DNA from: Brevundimonas sp. M20
GTDB taxonomy: Bacteria > Pseudomonadota > Alphaproteobacteria > Caulobacterales > Caulobacteraceae
Direction: 5' to 3'
Assembly (NCBI RefSeq): GCF_006547065.1
Contig: NZ_CP041243.1
Coordinates: 1,131,001 to 1,195,000 of the forward strand
Length of the DNA stretch: 64,000 nucleotides
Notes under the pieces: model-generated
Database searches by the model: none
Told to the model about the DNA's origin: nothing
The model's input: the letters and a program-made list of their open reading frames with translations, nothing else
Position numbers and translations under genes: made by a program
Part shown: positions 29,230 through 46,103 of the stretch, piece after piece
Numbering within the stretch: position 1 is the stretch's first letter
Layout: each line of letters starts with the position of its first letter

Positions 29230-31191
29230 TCAGCGGGTGCGCGGCCTGAAGATGTCGGCCAGACGGTCGCGCGTGCCCTCGATGCGGACCAGACGCGGGT
29301 AGCGCAGGCCGCCGTGATAGTCGAAGTCGACCGTGCGGAACTCGTCGCCGCGTTTCAGGACAAGCCGGATCGGGTCCGGGCTGGTCTTCGCGGCGGTGAC
29401 CGCGGCGCGCAGGGCGTCGGCGGAACCGACCCGGTCGCCGACGGCCATCAGTTCCCAGCCCGCGCCGAGGCCCTGATCAAAGGCCAGCGAACCCCAGCGG
29501 ACCCCGGTGATGCGCGTGCCCGACAGGCTGAAGCCCAGCGAGTACTGGAAGTCCCCGGCCCAGCCGCCCAGCATGCGCTTTTCGACGGGCGTCAGGCTGT
29601 CGACCCAGGTCAGGCGCCAGCCCGCGCGTTCGATGCCGTCCAGCGGCGCCTTGGCGTCCGGGCCGACCGCGTCCAGGCGGGTGCGCAGGAAGGTGGCCCA
29701 GTCGTGCGGGTGCACGGCGTTCAGGGCCGTGACCACGTCGTCGAAGGTGTAGGGGCGGGCCTCCCAGACGCCGTCCTCGACGCCGAAGAAGGCCTTGGCG
29801 AAATCGTCCAGCGACTTGCGCTCGTTGGTTTCGGACCGGATCAGGGTGTCGGCGTCCAGCCAGATCAGCAGGGCCTCGCGGTAGTAGTCGCCTGTGCCGC
29901 GCATCCACGAGGACCACGGATTGGTCGTGCGGTAACCCAGAAGGTTGTGGTTGGTGGTGTCCTGAAGCGCGCGCCACTGACGGCCCGGCTGCTGGTCATA
30001 GAAACCGGCGACCTCGGCGAGGTTGATGACGGCCTCCTCGACGGTGCCGAGACCCGAGCGCGGGGTCAGGACATCGCCCCAGTACTCGGTCTGGCCTTCA
30101 TAGACCCACATCAGGGTGTTCTGGGTGGGGAGGTTCAGGTTGGCGACGTATTCGTCGGACGGACGCCGGAACTTGCCGTTCCAGCTGTGGACGTACTCGT
30201 GCGGCAGCAGGCCGCGCGCGCCGTAGGCCGGGTTGGGGCTGGAGAAGTAGTTGGGGGCCGCCGTGTTCTCGGACGAGCGATGGTGCTCCAGCCCGATGCC
30301 GCCGAGCTGGCTGGTCATGGCGAACAGGAACTCATAGCGGTCGTAGTGGCGGGCGCCGAACAGACGGTCGGCCTGATCGACCAACGCCTCGTACTTCGCG
30401 ATCCACTCGGGCGTGATGTTGATGGAGGCGGCGGTGTCGCCCACCAGATTCAGATGCACCGGCGACCGGCCGCCCGGGTCGATGTCCACGCGGCGATAGT
30501 GACGGCCCGCGAACATCGGGCTGTCGGCCAGATGCTCCAGATTGATCGGGGCGAAGGTGGCGACGTCACCCTCGCGGCCCGTCGTATCCAGCGCCACGCC
30601 GTAGCCCCAGCCCGCGGGCAGCACGACCGAGGGAGCGAAGGTGATGCGGCTGTGGTTGTAGCCCGCCGGGTAGAGCAGGGCCTTCTCCCACTGCAGGTTC
30701 ACGATGTCCTGCGTCATGACCACACGCCAGGTGGCGTTGTCCGGCTGGGTCAGCCACTCGAACGAGACCTCGATGGACGCCACGCCCGCCGGGATGTCGA
30801 GGTGGAAGGCGTGGGGATCGACGGTGTCACGCACCCACTCGATCCGCCGGCCGTTCCCGGTGACGGTCAGGCCCGAGATCAGCTGGATCGGGCCGGTGTC
30901 GGCGTGGTTGCCCGGAATGAATTTCGGATATTGCAGCACCAGATGACCCGCCGAGACCGGGATGGTCTGGTGGGTGCGGATGACCTTGTGGTCCAGGTCC
31001 GTCAGATCGACACGGATGCCGATGACGCCGGGATAGTCGCGATCCTGCGGCGCGGGGATCGGGGGCAGGGCGTGCGGCAGGCTGGTCGGCGCGGGCAGGG
31101 GCGCATGGGCCTGCGAGGCCGGAACGGTCTGGGCCACGGCGGGCAGGGCCACGGAGGCGAGCAGCAGGGCGAGGGTGGCGGGCTTGATCAT
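29230..31191 (-). CDS. M61-family (glycyl aminopeptidase-like) metallopeptidase, paralog 1
   Basis: The 653-residue exported protein (MIKPATLALLLASVALPAVAQ) has an N-terminal beta domain, a gluzincin catalytic domain with HEYVHSWNGK at 331-340 (zinc ligands His331, His335 with Glu332) and a C-terminal PDZ-like region (TRITGVRWGSLAFDQGLGAGWELMAVGDRVG). Members cleave N-terminal Gly or Ala from peptides in the periplasm or outside. A paralog lies only 17 bp upstream in the same orientation; the two form an operon. Confidence 0.9.
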   Translation of the reverse strand: MIKPATLALLLASVALPAVAQTVPASQAHAPLPAPTSLPHALPPIPAPQDRDYPGVIGIRVDLTDLDHKVIRTHQTIPVSAGHLVLQYPKFIPGNHADTGPIQLISGLTVTGNGRRIEWVRDTVDPHAFHLDIPAGVASIEVSFEWLTQPDNATWRVVMTQDIVNLQWEKALLYPAGYNHSRITFAPSVVLPAGWGYGVALDTTGREGDVATFAPINLEHLADSPMFAGRHYRRVDIDPGGRSPVHLNLVGDTAASINITPEWIAKYEALVDQADRLFGARHYDRYEFLFAMTSQLGGIGLEHHRSSENTAAPNYFSSPNPAYGARGLLPHEYVHSWNGKFRRPSDEYVANLNLPTQNTLMWVYEGQTEYWGDVLTPRSGLGTVEEAVINLAEVAGFYDQQPGRQWRALQDTTNHNLLGYRTTNPWSSWMRGTGDYYREALLIWLDADTLIRSETNERKSLDDFAKAFFGVEDGVWEARPYTFDDVVTALNAVHPHDWATFLRTRLDAVGPDAKAPLDGIERAGWRLTWVDSLTPVEKRMLGGWAGDFQYSLGFSLSGTRITGVRWGSLAFDQGLGAGWELMAVGDRVGSADALRAAVTAAKTSPDPIRLVLKRGDEFRTVDFDYHGGLRYPRLVRIEGTRDRLADIFRPRTR

Positions 31192-31208
31192 GTCGGGCTT
31201 GCTCGAAA

Positions 31209-33164
31209 TCAGCGGCGGCGCGGGCTGAGGATGTCGCCCAGCCGGTCAGGGGTTCCCTCGATCCGCTCGAGGTGCGGGTAGCGAAGGCCGTCGTGGTAGT
31301 CGAATTCGATGGTGCGGAAGCGATCACCGCGCTTCAGCATCATCTGGATCGGCGTCGCATTGCCCTTGGAGGCGGTGATGGCCTCGGCGATGGCGGCGGC
31401 GTTGGCCGTGCGGCCGTTGACCGCGACGACTTCCCAGCCCGAGGTCAGGCCGGCCTGGAAGGCGGGCGAGCCCCAGCGGACGCCGGTGACGCGGTTCGAA
31501 CTGTTTAGCGACAGGCCCAGCGAGTACTGGAAGTCCACCCGGCCCAGTTCCGTGTTCAGGGCGCGGGAATAGGCGTTGGGCGCCTCACGCCAGACAAGGC
31601 GGTAGCCGCCACGCTCGATCCCGGCCAGCGGCCCGTGGGCCTCGGGGCCGACAGCGTCCAGCCGCTCGCGCAGGAAGGCGCTCCAGTCGTTGCGCTCGAC
31701 CCCGTTGAGGGTCGTGGTGACGTCGGTGAAAGTATAGGGCGCGGGATCCCAGTTGCCGTCCTGAACGCCGAAGAAGGCGCGGGCGAAGTCGTCCAGCGAG
31801 CGACGGCCGCCGGACTGCTCGCGGATCAGGGTGTCGGCGTCCAGCCAGATCATGGCGCCTTCACGATAGTAGTCCTCGCTACGCTGGCGGCTGGGCCAGG
31901 GCTGGGGACGTCGCTGGGCGATGATCGGATCGTTGGTGGTGTCCTGCATGGCCCGCCATTCGCGGCCCGGATTGCCGTCGGCGTAGGTGGCGGCGGTGTT
32001 GGCGAACACATCCAGCGCCTGCTGTTTGGTCATCAGGCCGGCGCGCGTGGTCAGGATCAGGCCCCAGTACTGGGTCTGGCCCTCATAGACCCAGAGCAGG
32101 GAGTTCTGCAGCGGCTCGTTCAGGGTCGGAGTCAACTGGTCCGCCGGACGGCGCCATTTGCCGTTCCAGCTGTGGGTGTACTCGTGACCCAGCAGGTCAC
32201 GGTCCGCCAGGGTGCCGGTCGCATCGGTGAAATATTTGGTGTCGACGCTGTTCTCGGACGAGCGCTGGTGCTCCAGCCCGATGCCGCCCAGTCGGTCGGT
32301 GACCGCCAGCAGGAAGTCGTAGTGGTTGAAGTGGCGCGCGCCGAACAGGCGATCGGCCTGACGGACCAGTTCGCGGTGCTGGGCGATGTGGGCGTCGGTG
32401 GCGGCCAGCTGATCGGCGCTGTCGGCGACGACGTTCAGGCGCACCGGCGAGCGACCGCCCGGATCAAGGTCGATCTGACGGTAGTGCAGACCGGCGAACA
32501 GGGGGCTGTCGGCGAAATGCTCCAGCGTGATCGGGGCGAACACCGCCACGCCGTTCTGGAACGAGCGCGTGTCCAGAGCCGTGCCGTACTGCCAACCCGC
32601 GGGCAGGCGCAGGGTCGGCTCGAAGGTGATCCGGCGCGCGTAGTAGCCCGCCGGATAGAGCAGGGCCTTCTCCCACTGGATGTTCAGCATCTCGTCGGTG
32701 ATGACGACGCGGCCCTGCGCGCCGTCGATGGGCGTCAGCCACTTGAAGGAAACCTCCACCGCCGGGACGCCCGCCGGAACATCAACCTGGAAGGCCGTGG
32801 TCTGGACCGTGTTGCGCACCCAGCGCAGGGGCTGGCCGTTGGCGGTGATCTGCAGGTCGGAGATGTCGTCTACCGGGCCGACCGGGCCATGGTTGCCCGG
32901 GATCCACTCGGGATACAGCAGGACCAGCGGACCCGGCGCCGCGACCGGGATGGTCTGTTTGATCGAGACGATGCGCCGGTCGATGTCGGTGGCGTCCACC
33001 TCGATGCCGATCACGCCGGGATAGGGGGCGTCGCGCGGCGTGGGTATCGGGGCCAGGGCGACCGGCAGGGCGGGCGTGCCGACCTGGGCCAGAGCGGGAG
33101 CGGACCCGAACAGCAGCGCCGCGGCGCAGGCGGAGACGAGCAGGCGGGCGGACGGACGCATCAT
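31209..33164 (-). CDS. M61-family (glycyl aminopeptidase-like) metallopeptidase, paralog 2
   Basis: From ATG 33164 the protein has 651 residues with a signal peptide (MRPSARLLVSACAAALLF...ALAQ). ATG 33161 is an equal choice, and an upstream start at 33203 would precede the signal sequence. The zinc motif reads LLGHEYTHSWNGKW and the C terminus contains the PDZ-like NRVTGVRWGSPAFQAGLTSGW. It is clearly homologous to the next gene along its whole length, both proteins sharing APIPTPRDAPYPGVIGI-type starts and C termini ending in LRYP...RIEGT. It is the first gene of the pair. Confidence 0.9.
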   Translation of the reverse strand: MMRPSARLLVSACAAALLFGSAPALAQVGTPALPVALAPIPTPRDAPYPGVIGIEVDATDIDRRIVSIKQTIPVAAPGPLVLLYPEWIPGNHGPVGPVDDISDLQITANGQPLRWVRNTVQTTAFQVDVPAGVPAVEVSFKWLTPIDGAQGRVVITDEMLNIQWEKALLYPAGYYARRITFEPTLRLPAGWQYGTALDTRSFQNGVAVFAPITLEHFADSPLFAGLHYRQIDLDPGGRSPVRLNVVADSADQLAATDAHIAQHRELVRQADRLFGARHFNHYDFLLAVTDRLGGIGLEHQRSSENSVDTKYFTDATGTLADRDLLGHEYTHSWNGKWRRPADQLTPTLNEPLQNSLLWVYEGQTQYWGLILTTRAGLMTKQQALDVFANTAATYADGNPGREWRAMQDTTNDPIIAQRRPQPWPSRQRSEDYYREGAMIWLDADTLIREQSGGRRSLDDFARAFFGVQDGNWDPAPYTFTDVTTTLNGVERNDWSAFLRERLDAVGPEAHGPLAGIERGGYRLVWREAPNAYSRALNTELGRVDFQYSLGLSLNSSNRVTGVRWGSPAFQAGLTSGWEVVAVNGRTANAAAIAEAITASKGNATPIQMMLKRGDRFRTIEFDYHDGLRYPHLERIEGTPDRLGDILSPRRR

Positions 33165-33257
33165 GGGACTCGCAGGCAAGGCAAACCGGGGCGTGCAGAT
33201 CACGCCGGGCCGGGGCGGCGGTCAACCCGGCGCGACTGATACAGTATTACAATCCTG

Positions 33258-33475
33258 TCATCTCGGGGTGGCGAGGGCGGCCAGAAGGGCGGCGTGGAAG
33301 ACCTCAGGCGCCTGACCCTGCGGCGAATGGCCGAGATCAGGGAAGGCGATCAACCGGGCTTCCGGAATGGCGTCGACCACGCGGCGGCCGAGCAGGTCGT
33401 AGCGGCCCGGTCGGGCCCGCACCTCCGGCGCGGCGCGGGGAGCAGGCCGGCGATGAGGAGGGGGCGGAGCGTGTA
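33258..33475 (-). pseudogene. Remnant of an alpha/beta hydrolase (C-terminal part only)
   Basis: The minus strand encodes VRARPGRYDLLGRRVVDAIP, then EARLIAFPDLGHSPQGQAPE and a final LLAALATPR before a stop at 33258. This is the typical end of an alpha/beta hydrolase, with the catalytic histidine in DLGHSP. Upstream, the expected LLIAG strand is present but in another frame, and the FKBP gene begins at 33521, so the front of the gene is missing. It looks like a decayed gene. Confidence 0.6.
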
Positions 33476-33520
33476 CGGCCTCTCGGGGAGATCGGGCGAT
33501 GAACGCCCGGCCGCTCGAGC

Positions 33521-34030
33521 TCAGGACGCCGGTTTTACTTCGAGCAGTTCGACGGTGAACAACAGGGTCGAGTTCGGCGGCAATTCGCCGCCGCCGACCC
33601 AGCGCTCGCCGTAGCCGATTGAGGCGGGAATGACGAACTCGAACTTTTCGCCCTCGCGCATCAAGGCCACGCCCTCGGTCCAGCCCTTGATGACCCGGTT
33701 CAGGGGGAACTCGGCGGGTTCGTTGCGGTCATAGCTGCTGTCGAACTGGCGACCGTCAATGAAGGTCCCGCGATAGTGGACCCTGACCGTGTCGGTCGAG
33801 GTCGGCTGACGGCCGTTCGGTTTCGCGCGGCCGATGCGGCGGTATTGGAGGCCGCTTTCGGTGGTCGTCCAGCCGCGACGGGCGCCGTTCCACGCCAGAT
33901 AGGCGGCGTTGCCCTGGGTCCAGCCCTCGAGAGTGCCCGTGCCGACCGCGACAGGCGCGGGCGTCGGCGGCGTCGAGGCGCAGGCGGCGAGGGTCAGGGC
34001 GGCGGCGGAGGCGATCAGGAAGCGCTTCAT
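33521..34030 (-). CDS. FKBP-type peptidyl-prolyl isomerase lipoprotein
   Basis: From ATG 34030 the protein has 169 residues. It begins with a lipoprotein signal ([17 protein letters not shown]). The FKBP fold follows: [54 protein letters not shown] (in pieces), and a closing [11 protein letters not shown]. The enzyme assists folding of exported proteins by isomerising Xaa-Pro bonds. It is transcribed away from rpoB and lies upstream of the peptidase pair, separated from it by the hydrolase remnant. Confidence 0.92.
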   Translation of the reverse strand: MKRFLIASAAALTLAACASTPPTPAPVAVGTGTLEGWTQGNAAYLAWNGARRGWTTTESGLQYRRIGRAKPNGRQPTSTDTVRVHYRGTFIDGRQFDSSYDRNEPAEFPLNRVIKGWTEGVALMREGEKFEFVIPASIGYGERWVGGGELPPNSTLLFTVELLEVKPAS

Positions 34031-34412
34031 GACGGTGACGCTAGCCGGAGTTGGCGGGGACGGGAAGAGACCCCATATCTGCCCGTGACGACGAGCGATG
34101 CGGGAAGAGCAAGCCGAATTCCGGCTCTGCCCCAAGATTTTCCACAGCGACCTTTATTTCGCCGTCAAAGCGAGTATATCAGCCCGTTCCGCTAACTCCG
34201 TAATGAGTCCGCGCGAAAGCGCCGAGGCCCGGTTTGTCGCCCTCCGACCGGTGCGAAGGCGCGCTCCTCCCCAAGGGAGCCGTACAATTCAGGTGTCCTG
34301 GGACCGCAAGGCCCGAGGGTGGACGCCGAAACCGATCGTCACGGATCGCCAGCCGGCGGCCCGTGGCTGCTGCATTTGAAACGAGCTGCCCGGCTCGTAT
34401 TGGGAAGACAGA
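34031..34412 (+). other. Upstream region of rpoB
   Basis: The 382-bp divergent gap must hold the rpoB promoter and leader since rplL is terminated 5 kb upstream. I see an AT-richer stretch (34135-34190, with AGTATATCAG) but no convincing -35/-10 pair. ACGAGC and GCTCGT (about 34380-34397) can form a small hairpin just before the ribosome site. Confidence 0.4.
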
Positions 34413-38528
<4,116 letters not shown>

Positions 38529-38625
38529 GGCGAGTGAGCGAGTAGTGAAAAGTGAGCGAAGGGGTGAGCGCAGTCTCAACCGCCATCGCTCACTTCTTGC
38601 TCACTCTTCACCTTCCGCCAGCCAA
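38529..38625. repeat. Long imperfect hairpin between rpoB and rpoC, copy 3
   Basis: GTGAGCGAGTAGTGAAAAG and GTGAGCGA on the left are mirrored by TCGCTCACTTCTTGCTCAC and TCTTCACC on the right. The arms are built from repeated GTGA-type units. It has no U-tract, so read-through into rpoC is likely; it may be an RNase processing or mRNA-stability site. Confidence 0.65.
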
Positions 38626-38679
38626 GTCTCTGCTCTTCAAGATTTATCGCGGCCCACTCGCCGCAGAAGGAACTGACAG

Positions 38680-42876
<4,197 letters not shown>

Positions 42877-42902
42877 TCCGGGTCACAGACCTGAACTGAA
42901 AG

Positions 42903-42937
42903 AGGGGCGGCGTCGAAAGGCGTCGCCCTTTCTTTTT
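42903..42937 (+). terminator. Rho-independent terminator after rpoC
   Basis: GGGCGGCG pairs with CGTCGCCC (8 bp, one G-U) around TCGAAAGG and is followed by TTTCTTTTT. Confidence 0.88.
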
Positions 42938-43080
42938 GTCCGGAGGGGCGAAGCGCGCCGGAAAGCGCCCATCCGGAGTTGGTGGCGGCTCGCTGATCGG
43001 GCGCCAAATTCGACCTGAGATTTGGACGACGGATTTCGGGAGAATTCGACGACGGAAAAGTGCGACGGCGAGGACGCCGG

Positions 43081-43905
43081 CTACTCCCGGTCGAAGCCGC
43101 CGCCCGGCGTCATCGGCTGGCCGGAGTCGCGCGGGCCGTCGCGACGCGTGCGGATATTGCGCGTTGAATCCGGCTGGAGCGACTGATCCAGATGGGCGCC
43201 CGCGACGCCGATGCCGAAGTTCGAACCCGGCCCGTCCTGGACGCCGGTGACGCCGGTTCCGCCCGCAAGGGGGCGACGACGCGCCTCATACTGGGCCAGG
43301 GCGGCGGCGCCTTCGCGGGCGAAGCGGGCGTCGCGTTCCGGATCGCCGGAGCCGCTGATGGGCGCCGCGGCGGCGGCGCGTTCGCCGAAGCGATCCTCGC
43401 AGATGCGGCGTTCCTCCGGGCTCAGCATCTGCGGGCTGGCGCAGCCGGGCCCGCGCGTGCGCAGGCCGCGACCGACCCGGTCGCCCATCGTTTCGGGACG
43501 GACCTGCCACGGGTCCGCGCCGGCCGGCGGTGCGGGTGCGCCGGGCGCGGCGGCCCGGGGCGAAGGCGGGGAGGGCGTTTCGTCCTCGTCATCGCGGGGA
43601 CGGGGCTGGGGCAGCCGAAGGCCGAAGAAGGAGGGGCGCGAGTCCGCCGTTGTCGGCGCGGTCTCGGCGGGCGCCTGAACGGGCTGGGGACGGGGACGGG
43701 GCCTTTCATCCTCCAGCAGGGGACGGGGCTCGATATCCAGTAAGATCGTTTGGGGTTCGGCGGGAAGATTGGGCGTCTCCACCGTCAGGACCCGCAGGCC
43801 GAGCCCGCCGAGGATGAGGATGTGGGCGGAGACGGAAAGGCCGATCAGCGCGGGCTTGCGCCAGCGCTTGCCGATCCGGGGCCATACCAACGCGCGCCCG
43901 TTCAT
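43081..43905 (-). CDS. Proline-rich single-pass membrane protein, paralog A
   Basis: ATG 43905 has GGGAGG upstream. The 274-residue product has a cytoplasmic basic start, one membrane helix at about 18-38 (PALIGLSVSAHILILGGLGLR), then a periplasmic Pro/Arg-rich region (PRPRPQPVQAPAE) and a conserved-looking core DPWQVRPETMGDRVGRGLR, GCASPQMLSPEERRICEDRF. The layout resembles TonB or other envelope-spanning linkers, but the C-terminal TonB fold is not recognisable. It shares layout and the DPW...GDR...C core with the next gene, so the two are diverged duplicates. Function unknown. Confidence 0.65.
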   Translation of the reverse strand: MNGRALVWPRIGKRWRKPALIGLSVSAHILILGGLGLRVLTVETPNLPAEPQTILLDIEPRPLLEDERPRPRPQPVQAPAETAPTTADSRPSFFGLRLPQPRPRDDEDETPSPPSPRAAAPGAPAPPAGADPWQVRPETMGDRVGRGLRTRGPGCASPQMLSPEERRICEDRFGERAAAAAPISGSGDPERDARFAREGAAALAQYEARRRPLAGGTGVTGVQDGPGSNFGIGVAGAHLDQSLQPDSTRNIRTRRDGPRDSGQPMTPGGGFDRE

Positions 43906-43969
43906 CCGTCCTCCCTGTCCGGCAAGCAGGTGACCCGGCCAGCGTGGCCGTAATGGGGCCGGATCGGGG

Positions 43970-44611
43970 TCATCGCTCGGTGAACAACGACCGCAGGCCC
44001 GGATAGGCCCCTTCGCCCCGGGTGTAGTCGCGCCACGCCTCGTTGGCCTGCCGCTGGCGTTCGAACCCATCCTCCCGCGACTGTTCGGCGCGACTCCGCC
44101 GGGGCGTCCCCGCGTCCGCATAGGCTTCCGGCTCCCGGTCCCGGTCCGGCGTGGGGCCGACCAGACAGAGGCGGGCGCCGATACGATCACCGGGCGGCGC
44201 GGGGCAGGGGAGCCCCGCCGGGGCCGGTCGTCGCCCGCGCCACGGGTCGTCCATCGCCTGCCCCTGCGCGGGGTTCTGCTCGGCTGGAGGGGGCGCGAGC
44301 GGCTCGACGGAACCGGAGGGCGGCCGTGCGCCGGTCGTGGCCGGTGCGCGTGGGCGCGGCGCGGACGGCGGGGCGGTGGAGTGATCAGGAGCGGGACGGG
44401 CGGCGGGGAGGGGGCTTCGTCTGGTGGCGGTCCGTCGTGACAGGGTCTCCGTCAGATCAAGCGGTATGAGGTAGACGGGCTCACGGATGGGCGCGGTGGG
44501 CGTCGACGGCGTCGACAGGGCGATCGGCAGCAACACGATGACATGCAACGTCAGGGCGGCCACGACCACAAGGCCGCGCTGTCTCGCTGTACTGAGTATT
44601 CCCCGTTTCAA
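43970..44611 (-). CDS. Proline-rich single-pass membrane protein, paralog B
   Basis: The likely start is TTG 44611 (product begins with LKRGILSTARQRG, 213 residues) with a G-rich stretch just upstream; GTG 44626 is an alternative and no ATG is suitable. It has one membrane helix (GLVVVAALTLHVIVLLPIAL), a proline-rich stretch (about 55-110) and the core DPWRGRRPAPAGLPCPAPPG then DRIGARLCLVG, matching paralog A in arrangement. Its tail reads WRDYTRGEGAYPGLRSLF. It lies 64 bp upstream of paralog A on the same strand, probably in one transcript. Function unknown. Confidence 0.55.
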   Translation of the reverse strand: MKRGILSTARQRGLVVVAALTLHVIVLLPIALSTPSTPTAPIREPVYLIPLDLTETLSRRTATRRSPLPAARPAPDHSTAPPSAPRPRAPATTGARPPSGSVEPLAPPPAEQNPAQGQAMDDPWRGRRPAPAGLPCPAPPGDRIGARLCLVGPTPDRDREPEAYADAGTPRRSRAEQSREDGFERQRQANEAWRDYTRGEGAYPGLRSLFTER

Positions 44612-44754
44612 CCGAACCCCCGCCACCGTCCTCAACCCACGGTGATGGGCGGGTGCGAGCGTGGCGGTATTGGGGCCTGATCGGGGCCGTTCGCCGACCT
44701 TCGATCCCTGATGGGCCCGGGCGGACGAGCGGCGCAGGCTATCGGCGCCAACCC

Positions 44755-44783
44755 TTGACCTGACGGCCCCGCGCGCGTAGAAG
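44755..44783 (+). promoter_or_regulatory. Promoter of rpsL-rpsG-fusA-tuf
   Basis: TTGACC (44755-44760) and TAGAAG (44778-44783) are separated by 17 bp. The -35 and spacer length equal those of the rpmJ promoter. Confidence 0.62.
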
Positions 44784-44806
44784 CCGCCCACTTTCGAGAA
44801 GGATGT

Positions 44807-44872
44807 CTTTGGACGTCCGGCGAGATCGAGACAATCTAGCGAACGGGCTGTCGCCCGCCGGAACGTCCAAAG
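44807..44872 (+). promoter_or_regulatory. Long hairpin in the rpsL leader
   Basis: CTTTGGACGTCCGGCG (44807-44822) pairs with CGCCGGAACGTCCAAAG (44856-44872), 16 bp with a single bulge, around a 33-nt loop. There is no U-tract, so it is not a terminator. A regulatory role in the str operon is likely but the ligand or protein is unknown. Confidence 0.65.
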
Positions 44873-45016
44873 CGCGCGTTCCGGCTTTTGCGTTTGTCGC
44901 GGTCAAGGCTCGGAACCTCACCCGAGGGCGGCTCCCGTCGTCCGAAAAGAAGGCTCACCGGGGCGCTCCGGCCGAAAGGCACACGCTCCCATCGACTAGA
45001 AGAGAACGAGTACTCG

Positions 45017-45388
45017 ATGCCGACTATCAACCAGCTGATCCGCAAGCCGCGCGCCCCCAAGCCGGTCCGTAACAAGGTCCCGGCCCTGAAGGGTTGCCCG
45101 CAACGCCGCGGCGTCTGCACCCGCGTTTACACAACGACCCCGAAGAAGCCGAACTCGGCTCTGCGTAAGGTCGCCAAGGTCCGTCTGACCACCGGCATCG
45201 AAGCCGTGTGCTACATCCCGGGCGAAGGCCACAACCTGCAGGAGCACTCCGTTGTGTTGATCCGCGGCGGCCGCGTGAAGGACCTTCCGGGCGTTCGCTA
45301 TCACATCCTGCGCGGCGTGCTCGATACGCAAGGCGTCAAGGACCGCAAGCAGCGCCGTTCGCACTACGGCGCCAAGCGTCCGAAGTAA
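45017..45388 (+). CDS. rpsL: Ribosomal protein S12
   Basis: The 123-residue protein [15 protein letters not shown]... sits at the decoding centre. The streptomycin-relevant segments [12 protein letters not shown] and [13 protein letters not shown] carry the sensitive lysines. ATG 45017 is chosen because it begins the conserved protein; the frame is open further upstream into the leader. It heads the str operon. Confidence 0.98.
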   Translation: MPTINQLIRKPRAPKPVRNKVPALKGCPQRRGVCTRVYTTTPKKPNSALRKVAKVRLTTGIEAVCYIPGEGHNLQEHSVVLIRGGRVKDLPGVRYHILRGVLDTQGVKDRKQRRSHYGAKRPK

Positions 45389-45472
45389 GCGTTCGCCGCT
45401 TCATTCCATTCGCCGATCCGCGCCCCGGGGGTTCGGATCGGCCGTACGATACGTCTTTAGAAGGCCAAGCCC

Positions 45473-45946
45473 ATGTCCCGTCGCCACCGCGCCCAGAAGC
45501 GTGAAGTCCTGCCGGATCCCAAGTTCAAGGATCTGACCGTCACCAAGTTCATGAACTACGTCATGTACGAAGGTAAGAAGGCCGTCGCCGAGAACATCGT
45601 GTACGGCGCGTTCGACATCCTGGCCGAGAAGAAGAAGGACCAGGAACCCGTCGCGACCTTCCACACCGCGCTGGAAAACGTCGCTCCGGCGGTCGAAGTC
45701 CGTTCGCGTCGCGTCGGCGGCGCCACCTATCAGGTGCCGGTCGAAGTTCGTCCGGACCGCCGCAAGGCCCTGGCCATCCGTTGGCTGGTGAACGCCGCCC
45801 GCAACCGCGGCGAAAACACCATGACCGAAAAGCTGGCCGCCGAGCTGCTGGACGCTTCGAACAACCGCGGCACCGCCGTGAAGAAGCGCGAAGACACCCA
45901 CAAGATGGCCGAAGCCAACCGCGCCTTCAGCCACTACCGCTGGTAA
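45473..45946 (+). CDS. rpsG: Ribosomal protein S7
   Basis: The 157-residue protein [17 protein letters not shown]... organises the head of the small subunit. Conserved parts are [20 protein letters not shown] and [17 protein letters not shown]. It is an operon repressor in E. coli. It follows rpsL by 84 bp. Confidence 0.98.
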   Translation: MSRRHRAQKREVLPDPKFKDLTVTKFMNYVMYEGKKAVAENIVYGAFDILAEKKKDQEPVATFHTALENVAPAVEVRSRRVGGATYQVPVEVRPDRRKALAIRWLVNAARNRGENTMTEKLAAELLDASNNRGTAVKKREDTHKMAEANRAFSHYRW

Positions 45947-45954
45947 GCCTTCAG

Positions 45955-45990
45955 GGAACCGCCCCTCTTCAAGTGAAGGATGGCGGTTCC
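45955..45990 (+). promoter_or_regulatory. Hairpin between rpsG and fusA
   Basis: GGAACCGCC and GGCGGTTCC form a perfect 9-bp stem with an inner CTTC/GAAG stem, followed by TATTT. The U-run is too weak for full termination, so it may act as a partial attenuator or processing site that tunes fusA relative to rpsG. Confidence 0.5.
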
Positions 45991-46103
45991 TATTTACGTG
46001 ACTATCCGGCGCGGGCGGTTTGAGCTAAATCGCCCGCGCTCGCTTATCCGAACATTCCCGAGGCGCCTGAAGCGGCGCCGCATTGACCGCAAGGCACGCT
46101 CTC

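Larger units (their letters stand above)
44612..45016 (+). promoter_or_regulatory. Promoter region and structured leader of the str operon
   Basis: This divergent 405-bp region carries the promoter at 44755-44783 and, 25 nt after the likely start site, a long hairpin at 44807-44872. The remaining 140 nt before rpsL shows no further strong structure. Confidence 0.6.
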
